A stretch of DNA of 64,000 nt from Plectrocnemia conspersa (Eukaryota; Arthropoda; Insecta; Trichoptera; Polycentropodidae). The notes beneath the pieces are model-generated. The model was not told the origin of the DNA. It saw nothing but the letters and a program-made list of their open reading frames with translations, and did no database searches. Every line of letters starts with the position of its first letter. The stretch's first letter is position 1. Shown here one piece after another: positions 56,101 to 64,000 of this stretch. Where the stretch lies: assembly GCA_009617715.1 (NCBI GenBank), contig VTFK01000347.1, forward strand, positions 1-64,000. Direction: 5' to 3'. A program made the position numbers and the translations under genes.

Positions 56101-57524
56101 ATAACTCCATGAATTAAACATATGTTAAATTTGAATATTTTTTCATTTACTAAACATATTTTACCACTGAAAATATGTAAATTTAATACTGATATATATC
56201 CAATTAAATAGATAATAAATAGTTACTTTGACGGATTTAAATTACAGTAAGTTAATCGACCGTTTGGGAATACTGATGTGTGGGTTAGATTAATGTTTAC
56301 GGGTAAACAAGGGATTATCTTTGTCTACTACCTGAGGGCATTAAAATCAAAGTGTTTGATTAATTTTGCATTAATTAATATTTTAACTATTAAAACAACA
56401 AAGTGTAATATAAGTATAAATATACTATATAATACGAATAAAAGTTTAATTAAAAAATATAAATACACTGAAAATATGAGTCAAAAATAAATTGATCGTC
56501 TATTAAGTAAATAATGTCTTTTTTGCTTTATTTTTCACAGAAATTATTTTTATCAATCAGTTCTAAAAGCTCTTTTAAAAATAACAACACTTTGTTACGC
56601 TTGATTCGTTGTTAATTTTATCTTTAAAAACATCTTTCATACTCTCTATAGATCTTAGTTAAGAACCACCTTGAATATGATAGACTTGAAAACATAAATG
56701 TCGATATCTGTTTAATAATTAAAATTTTATATTAAATGAACATGTTTATTAATATAAATTAATTGTAACAAACTTCCTCTAATTTATATAAAAAAATAAT
56801 CGATATAAACTACCATAAATCTGTCATACTACTTATCTCATCACTTCACAGCTGACAAACAAATCCCATTCGTATGTTTGATTAAACCACCAATAAAACA
56901 CATAAAAACAATAATAATGAATTAAGTAAAAATATCATAAGTGTAAAATACAGTTTATACAAATTTAAAAGAACTATATTCAACTATGAAAAACGATTGG
57001 GAACTGATTCCAGCAGCAAAATGCCAGCATTATTCGAGTCGGTGCCTAACCGTTGTAGGTCTATTATAAGGACAAAAGGTCACCCTACAAAATATTAACT
57101 GTATTTTTATTTAATTTAATTTTTTTATATGTTTTTGAATTTTTAGAATACATTTATATGTATCTCGCATACAAGCGAATTCAACTATCAATTTTATAAA
57201 TTCAATTTAAAATTGAAAATAAATATTTTAAATTATTATAACAACATAGTTTTATTCACTATTATGTAGATATCAAGATAAAAAATAAAAATTTAAAAAG
57301 TTTTAACAATTTTATGTTAAAATTGCACTTTACATCACATTTTTCCAAAAATTCGCGAGTGTCTTATTTAGGTGGCCGCCACTGTACACTTTTAGCACTG
57401 CCATAACATGCCATTTGTGTAGTACTCGTGCAATGTATGATCTGATTATGGCAAACTAATAAATTTAACACATGTACATAACCTTGTAAGGTTTATATAT
57501 ATTTTAATATATATTGAAAGCCAA
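56101..57524. other. AT-rich stretch without recognised features
   Basis: Nothing supportable seen. Confidence 0.45.
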
Positions 57525-57780
57525 TGTTGCGCACGCGCGCGTCGCTCGCTTTGCGCAATCGCGAGCGTAATAATTTATCGCATGTAAGACATTATAATAC
57601 TAAATAAGATTTAATTGTCAATTACGAGCACAACTAGCAAGTATGACTATTAACTACAGTTACGTCGATTTAAAAGCGTTTATCAAGTGGCGATGCTAAC
57701 GATACTCGGCCGGTTAAGTGGATTTTTGAACTTTTGTGCGACAATAAAGTTAACGCTTTACGAGTTCTCTTACTTTCATA
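57525..57780 (+). promoter_or_regulatory. small CpG cluster with NRF-1/EWG consensus site
   Basis: TGCGCACGCGCG (57528-57539) fits the NRF-1/Erect-wing consensus YGCGCAYGCGCR exactly and is followed by more CpGs (GTCGCTCGC, CGCAATCGCGAGCG). AATAAAG then lies at about 57744 followed by TTAACGCTTTACGAG, an arrangement also seen in LTRs. Either a promoter or a solo LTR; ends of an LTR were not confirmed. Confidence 0.3.
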
Positions 57781-58820
57781 TTTTATTTACTACTCGTCAT
57801 AAATAATAAACACACTCCTATGTTTGACCTTCCATCATGTAATTGTTTGAATAGTGTTATTTACAATTTTATCTATATAAACATCGCATCTTTAAATATC
57901 TAACAACTAAAAGATGTTAAAAAGTCAATGAATAAAATTCAAATAAATATCAAGCATGGTATACATTTTTATGTATTGAATCGCAAAGGTTATTGCAATG
58001 TATGGTTTATCTACATAGCTAATATTATCTCAAGCAGCTGCAACAGGTATACAAGCACAGCAGCCAGATTCAAAAGTACAAATCTTGCGTTGAAATGGAA
58101 CAAGTAAAAAAATACTAAATTGTTTGGAGTAAGAGCATGTATCAATTTTTTAAATAAATAACCAATCTCTATTTTTATCATGCTTGGGAAGCTCATAATA
58201 TAAATTTATATACGCTAAAAATAGACTAAATAAATTTACTACGTTTATAATAATCCAAGAGTTAGAAGCTTTCGAGTTTTGAAGCTAAATGGGTGTAACT
58301 TTGCAGATAAAATAGGCGCCGGAAAAGATGGTTTAATTAGGCATTTATAAAATAGCACATAAATATGAAAATATAGCTGCCGTTATCAGGTGGTGGAGGC
58401 AAAATAGTTAGTCTTGAAAGTCGGAAAGTGTTCGCTAAAGTGTCGAGTTGAATTATTGTCTGCCGTGATCTGTCGCGATGTGATCTTGAAATGATGCAAA
58501 TATCATGACATTTCTTAACAGATTAAACTAAAAACTAAAAATAAACCGTGTTTAAGCCTACACTGCGTTTGAATGTTTGGAAGAAATGACGAAGCTCATT
58601 TATAATCATATTATACAGAATACAAAATAATGAAAATAATCTTTGTATGTTTAGAAAGACCGTTACTTATTTTAAGTACAAACGTACGTAATATTTAATA
58701 TCTAGAAATTAGCAGCAAAACGGTCTAAAAAATATATAATATCGCTAGAATTTTAATTGAATCAGTCGAAAAAAAGGATAAGCTTCAACAATTTCAGTAT
58801 AGATTTTTTTGTATCAATTT
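57781..58820. other. AT-rich stretch without recognised features
   Basis: Nothing supportable seen. Confidence 0.4.
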
Positions 58821-58826
58821 ACTTAC

Positions 58827-58878
58827 ACAACCTACGCGAAAGACATGATTGTATTCTTTCTCGCATCTGTTTCCTCAT
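58827..58878 (-). CDS. possible first coding exon, minus strand
   Basis: On the minus strand ATG at 58878 opens 17 codons plus one base (MRKQMRERIQSCLSRRL) ending at GT|GTAAGTAA, a consensus donor (plus 58821-58826). It lies just downstream, on the minus strand, of the GC-rich block at 58900-59340, which could then be its promoter. Its phase does not fit the exon at 51046-51127 directly. The evidence is one donor and a short basic frame, so confidence is low. Confidence 0.2.
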
Positions 58879-58899
58879 ATTTATGATTTAACCCCAACA

Positions 58900-59340
58900 A
58901 GAACCCAAATTAACTGTCTTTATAAACGCTCCATTTTGAACCCATTCTGCTCAACAATGGGGCACAGGACAGAAACGCTCTCGGCGTGTGTAGGTGTCCC
59001 TAAAGGGCGTATGTGTGTGTGTGTCTTTTTCACATATCCTCGATTACCTGGCCAGCGGGCAATAACAATGAACCGGTGAGGTTGTGATGTCATTGCCTCC
59101 GTCTAGATATGTATTCATCAGCACGCAACGGGGGCAACGCTTTACGGCTCCATTGCTCTTGAAACAAGCGGGGACGATTAACCAGACACACGAAATAAAT
59201 ACCAAACGGGGGACTGAAAACGATATCTCGGCCAGAATCTTTAAAGTTTAAGCGGCCGTGTCCTGGCCGACAATCTTACAGGTGTAGCGCTAATTGGCGG
59301 CAAAATGCGGGGAATCGTTCGTGATATTGCGGGGAACAAA
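58900..59340. promoter_or_regulatory. candidate promoter/enhancer block
   Basis: A long balanced-composition block with no repeats. It contains GGGCAATAACAATGAACCGG (Sox-like ACAAT), a CAGGTG E-box (about 59279), a homeodomain core TAATTGGCGGC, a GT run near 59010-59022 and several C/G quartets. It has the look of conserved insect non-coding DNA. It could serve the minus-strand start at 58878 or a gene outside the window. Confidence 0.3.
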
Positions 59341-59824
59341 TCATTTAAATGTTGAAAAATTGAAACAAAAATATCCAATAAAAATAACACATTAATTAGA
59401 GGTATAATTTGAACGGCTTACGATGATCTTTGAAACCAGTGCCGCAATTAATTTGTTACGTATAGTGTTTTATTTTAGAGCTCACCTTCTTTAGAAACCA
59501 GTACGATGCTTACAAAAAATGTGCGATACCAATGCGCTTATTTCTACGTTATAACAGTTGATATTTTAATCGTACAAATTTCTGTAGTTATTTGATATTT
59601 TAATATAAATACGTAATGGATCGTTCGTGCAGTGGCTCTGCGTCATTAAAACTCAGAGTCGTTCCGAACATGTGACAACCTAAATCTAATCTGATTAAAA
59701 TCCTAATTGTGTCGTGCGTATTGACTTGGCGTGAACACCACTGGTGGCGAGCTCAGGTCTAAATTCCTATGTATTTTAAATAATAAGTAAAGTGCCAAGT
59801 TATGGAACATAACGAGTAATAAGG
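59341..59824. other. AT-rich stretch without recognised features
   Basis: Nothing supportable seen. Confidence 0.4.
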
Positions 59825-60292
59825 TCACTTCAAACATACTATTAACTACTCGAATAAATAATGTAGTGCAAACCAGAAACTCGTTTAATAAATAAACAAT
59901 TGAAACAAAATATGTACTGATTGTTAATTTGACAAAAAATAATTTAATTTATTTTGTTATTTAATTGGCTATTGATGTAACTAGCAATGTGCTCAGCTTT
60001 TCAAGCGACTATTCATGTCGAAAGACTAGTGAATTGAAATAAATCTATCGTAAAAAGCGTTACACATAGCACTGAAGATGCTGTAGAATTAAGACTGCGT
60101 AACGTCACAGTGAAATACGAAGCAATAAGAGCACCACAGACGGTGACATATTTCCCAACTCTGTTATATTATAGTGCATACTTTAAAAAAATTAAGAGTA
60201 TAAAAATTTTAAATCTAATAATAGCTTGCGGAGCGAATTAAAATAGGCAGCGGGCTGGATTTGGCATGTGGGCCATAATTTGCCGACCCCTG
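59825..60292. mobile_element. hAT element fragment, right end
   Basis: Aligns with the right part of 24757-26735: TTATTTAATTGGCTATTGATGT, AATGTGCTCA, CTGCGTAACG.CACAG.GAAAT, CAATA.GAGCACCACA.ACGG. It ends in an intact terminus, GGCCATAATTTGCCGACCCCTG (ending 60292). The terminus is better kept than in the longer copy. Confidence 0.7.
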
Positions 60293-63250
60293 GACTCTAA
60301 AAAACACGAAACATATGTTTGATGGATTCTCTATTGAATGTCCACGAAATTACAAAATGTAGAACCAACAAACAAAAAACGCGTTAAGTATCCGTAGAAA
60401 GTCATTTAGTAACGGGTTATATCCATTCCTTCTTATTAATTCGGGCGAAACCAGACTCTTTGTTATTGCCTAAAACTGCAAATGGATATCGTTTAATATA
60501 TAATATGTATGTTTTTCGAAAGTCCAAGGTACACAAATAAATAAATTATTTTAATAAAACTCTTTTAGCAAAAACTAATTTAGTCGCAACGTCTATTGGT
60601 AAAAAATAGCATTACGTAAGTTTTAAGTCAGCAGTAAAAAATGTAACTCTACTTGCATTCCAAGTCGAAAGCGAAGTGGTAGTTCTATAGTTAAGTTTTG
60701 GATTGAAGTAATGACATAAGTGCCTATATACCATTTATGAAAATGAAAAGTCCAAAGTTTCTTCCAGATCTCTAATGCTGATTATTTGGGGCGGAAAAAA
60801 ATGTTATTGTTTCATAATTTTTTATCAGACTCTTCAGCGTTAAATTTACAATTAAATCTGATTACTTGCTCAGTAATGATATACATACACAGCAGAAGTA
60901 CGGTCTAATGGTTTTAACGCAAAATGTCTAACTGTTGTTTTATGTCAAATCGAAACACTGATTCTTAGTAAATTCGAGAGACACACATAATACATTTATA
61001 TTGATTAAATTAATGACCCTTTCAATAAGTCTTGCACAACTAATTTCCATGCCACAAATGATATGTCAAAATTTTGTAAATGATGAAATCAATTACTTGT
61101 TTTGAGCTATGCTGCAAGTTGTAGCATATTCATTTTACTCGATTGACAAAATTGTAGACAAAGAAGATCTTGTTAAATTATTTAATTTTCTGAATCACAG
61201 CACAAACTAACCCTCAAAGTGTTAAGCCTATTATCATACTGAAGAATTTGAATTGAACCAAATTATGCAATGGAACACGGTTGGTTATGAAATTATATTA
61301 ATGGCGAACTCAGCATTTTTATAATAATATTATTCCTTAAACACAGTAATAAATCTAAATGTCTTACTTCAACCACTCAATAGCTCTGTTAATAACAAAG
61401 TCCCCCTCATTTTAGTATTGCTCAATTATTCTGCTGAGAAATTGAATACTCCATAACTGTAATACAATATGTAATAAATGCGTTAAATTCATTTATTGAT
61501 AAAGTTTAATTTATACCTAGTGATTAATATATTCTTTAATTGACTTGATAGAACAGGGAATGTCTTTCTCATGATCAGTTGTACGTAGCAATGTTACAAT
61601 CAACGAAAGCTAGTAATATTTTTTAAAGACAGCATAAAAACTAATCATAATTTAAATGACAAAATTACCATCAGGGCATAAATACTCAAATGAAAATTTT
61701 ACTGAAACCAGTAGAAGACCTCATACAGACCAATAAGTATCTTACTAGTTATGTAAAGAATATTAGAAAAACTACCATAATCAAATCAGTAATAGAAATA
61801 TATATTATAAGTCGAGATAGATTGTCTGCATTGTTTTTTAAATATTGCTGATACGTCATACATACATTTAAAAAATGTGTAAAAAACATCGTAATAGTTA
61901 ATTACGTTGTACTACACTTCGTTGTTTTGATAATGATTTTGTCAATAACCTGGATACTAAAACCATTTTAAAAGTAAACTACAAAAAGTAAGAAAAAGAT
62001 ATTATCTAATAATGCTCAAGAAAAATGAAAAGCACTTTAAAGTTCACTACAATCTGTTTATTTGTGTAGATTAGTTTACCTCCTTTGTTAATATTGCGCT
62101 ACCTTGTATTATTTTTAAAAATTGTGTTATATTCTTAACAAAGCTGTATAATGATATAAACTTGATTACTTTGTTATTTACGATTTAATCAAGTAACAAA
62201 AGGAAGCAATATATTGTTATAGGAAAATTATTACTATTATTAAGCTATTAACAGCCCCAACATCCCTGTCTGTATTGTGCTCAAAATATTACACAAATAA
62301 CATACATTTACATCTATTATTTTTCACATATAAGAATATTAAACGTTCAAATACCTGCTAATAATATAAACTAACCTAACCTAACCATTATTGATGTTAT
62401 CAATTTTTATACAAGAGTTTCATTGTAAATTTATTCTAATTCTAAGCGAATTGATTATTATCTAATAGAAAACGTTGATAATTTTTCAATAAACCTAACA
62501 TTATACTACTCAACAGTGACTCGAAAACAGGTTTTCTTCGAGCCACGAATATATCCATGTCGTTACGCGACGATGACAAATGAAAAACGTCAGCAACAAT
62601 TTATTATTTATTAACAAAAAATATGGACGTAGTCAATAGGCACTCCATAACAAATTAGAGTAATTTAGCATATTTATTCTTATTTCATGTTCGATTGCCT
62701 ATTTTTACATTGGAACACAATAAGTATCGAATTTTTGGTATTATACACAAGAGTTGCTACTAAAAATAAAATAAAACATACCAATATATAATTATTAACT
62801 GTAATACCCGGCTTCATCCAGGGCCAATTTAGAACGCCTAAAATCCATTAAAATAAATTAGATCGAAACACAATGTAGTTGACACCTATATATTACTGAC
62901 ACGTTTTTCTGTTGATGTGTACTATATCACAAAAAAATATTTCCGCGTTAGCACTAACTTTATTCAACCGATTTTTTTCCTAATTTACTTCTGTTTTTCC
63001 ACATTTTTATTTATAACACTATTAAAATATTTTTTTATTTTGGTAATTCTTATACAACAACAACATTAATCACGATTGATATCCGATACGGCCAACTAAA
63101 TGCGACTAGTTTGAAATGCGGTTCACAATAATTGAGTTATTTATTTGAGCAGATTATTTTGCGACGTATGTTAATTTTACAAGTCTGCTTTTTGCGCTTC
63201 GTATTGAACATTGTTTCGATAAAAAATACAAAAAGAGGTTATTTTTATTT
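60293..63250. other. AT-rich stretch, includes a short TTAGG-type run
   Basis: About 3 kb with no gene seen. CTAACCTAACCTAACC at 62371-62386 is three units of the insect telomere motif (TTAGG on the other strand), probably chance or a relic of break repair. Confidence 0.45.
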
Positions 63251-63254
63251 TTAT

Positions 63255-63470
63255 TATTTTTTTACAAATCTTATCATCATGACTTGACTGGTTTCATCCA
63301 ATGCACCATGATGGTCATTATATAAACAAAAAAAACATTTTTGAATAAATTTATAAATAAAACAGTTATGTTTCACACCTAAAGCATACGAGCTCCTTCA
63401 ACATAATTTTTTCCAGCTCCTCATAACTTTCGCCGAAAACATCATTGTGTTCGGCAAAAAAATAATAAAA
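63255..63470 (-). mobile_element. hairpin-tailed SINE-like element (family B)
   Basis: T-rich complement of the tail (ATTTTTATTTTTATTATTTTTTTACAAATC), arms CATCATGAC (63275-63283) and ACCATGATG (63305-63313) around TTGACTGGTTTCATCCAATGC. Then come ACGAGCTCCTTCAACATAA, CAGCTCCTCATAACTTTCGCC and GAAAACATCATTGTG. Minus orientation, 5' truncated. Confidence 0.55.
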
Positions 63471-64000
63471 TGTAAATGTTCGAAATTATCATATTTTGTA
63501 TATAACTAAAGTTGCTTTATATTTTTAATAAATATTTTTTTTTTTGGATTTTGAAATGAATTATTTTTTTTATTATATGATAAAACACTTATTATCTTAA
63601 TGGAAACTGCAATAAAATACTGAAATTTAAACTTTCATAATTAAATTATTATAATAACATGCAATAATCGTTTGTAAAAAGCATGCAAAAAAACATATTC
63701 AAAATCATCATATTTCGTTTATATATAATATCAACTAAAGATGTTTTATTTTTCATATTTTTTTTCATACTCCCAAATATTTTTAAAAGTACTATACATC
63801 AAAAATAAAATAATAACTGTGTAATAGTGAATATCAGTTAACGTAACTTGATTTTTTAAGGTATACCTTAAGCGAAGTGTACCAAAATAAACCAAATATA
63901 TATATGTATATATTTAGAGATTCCACCCAATATGTGTCAACGCATTTTAAAGTTTTGAATGTGAACTTTTTAATGGTATATAAAACATCTTAAACAATAT
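63471..64000. other. AT-rich stretch to window end
   Basis: Nothing supportable seen. Confidence 0.45.

Noticed and set aside
62371..62386. TTAGG-type telomere run as evidence of a chromosome end
   Set aside because: Only three units inside ordinary AT-rich DNA.
1..64000. CRISPR arrays, operons, bacterial or phage genes
   Set aside because: No regularly spaced repeats or long ORFs; spliced-gene signals and eukaryotic transposons dominate.

Overview
This window looks like a stretch of an arthropod nuclear genome, most likely an insect. It is very AT-rich, intron-like or intergenic DNA with no long open reading frame. The longest stop-free frames (about 110-130 codons) are near what chance gives in 64 kb of this composition. 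Insect origin is suggested by a Jockey-clade non-LTR retrotransposon, mariner, pogo/Tigger and hAT remnants, and a three-unit TTAGG-type run; no species can be named from this. There are no bacterial features, rRNA genes or CRISPR arrays. Layout: 0-6 kb holds a hAT MITE nested in a pogo-like MITE, a degraded hAT transposon and a LINE tail. 6.5-8.1 kb holds a SINE and a CpG-richer block with the look of a promoter and first exon on the plus strand. 8.3-20.1 kb holds two pogo/Tigger (jerky-like) remnants, a GC-richer conserved-looking block, a Jockey-type LINE with endonuclease and reverse transcriptase, a 194-bp tandem duplication carrying a short ATG-to-splice-donor segment, a mariner remnant, SINEs and a nested transposon chain. 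20.1-21.2 kb holds two perfect short hairpins and a candidate last coding exon on the minus strand. 21.7-34.3 kb is dominated by LTR fragments, SINEs and a 2-kb hAT element with an internal duplication. 35-36.1 kb contains two coding-like plus-strand blocks. 38.6-41 kb has hairpin-tailed retroelements and the most GC-rich, promoter-like block. 44.5-56.1 kb has more repeats, a mariner, two LINE remnants and two more candidate minus-strand exons (51.05-51.13 and 48.47-48.52 kb). 57.5-60.3 kb has two GC-rich regulatory-looking blocks and the right end of another hAT copy. 60.3-63.2 kb is plain AT-rich DNA. The clearest biological signals are two. First, several different SINE-like families share one structured 3' module, a hairpin with loop core CCAATGCGT followed by an A/T-rich tail; its stem sequence changes between copies while pairing is kept, which suggests an RNA structure recognised by a partner LINE. 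Second, short GC-richer segments with canonical splice sites and protein-like frames suggest that at least one gene with long introns crosses the window on the minus strand, ending near 20.7 kb. The exons at 48.5 and 20.8 kb have compatible reading phases. None of the host exons could be assigned to a known protein.
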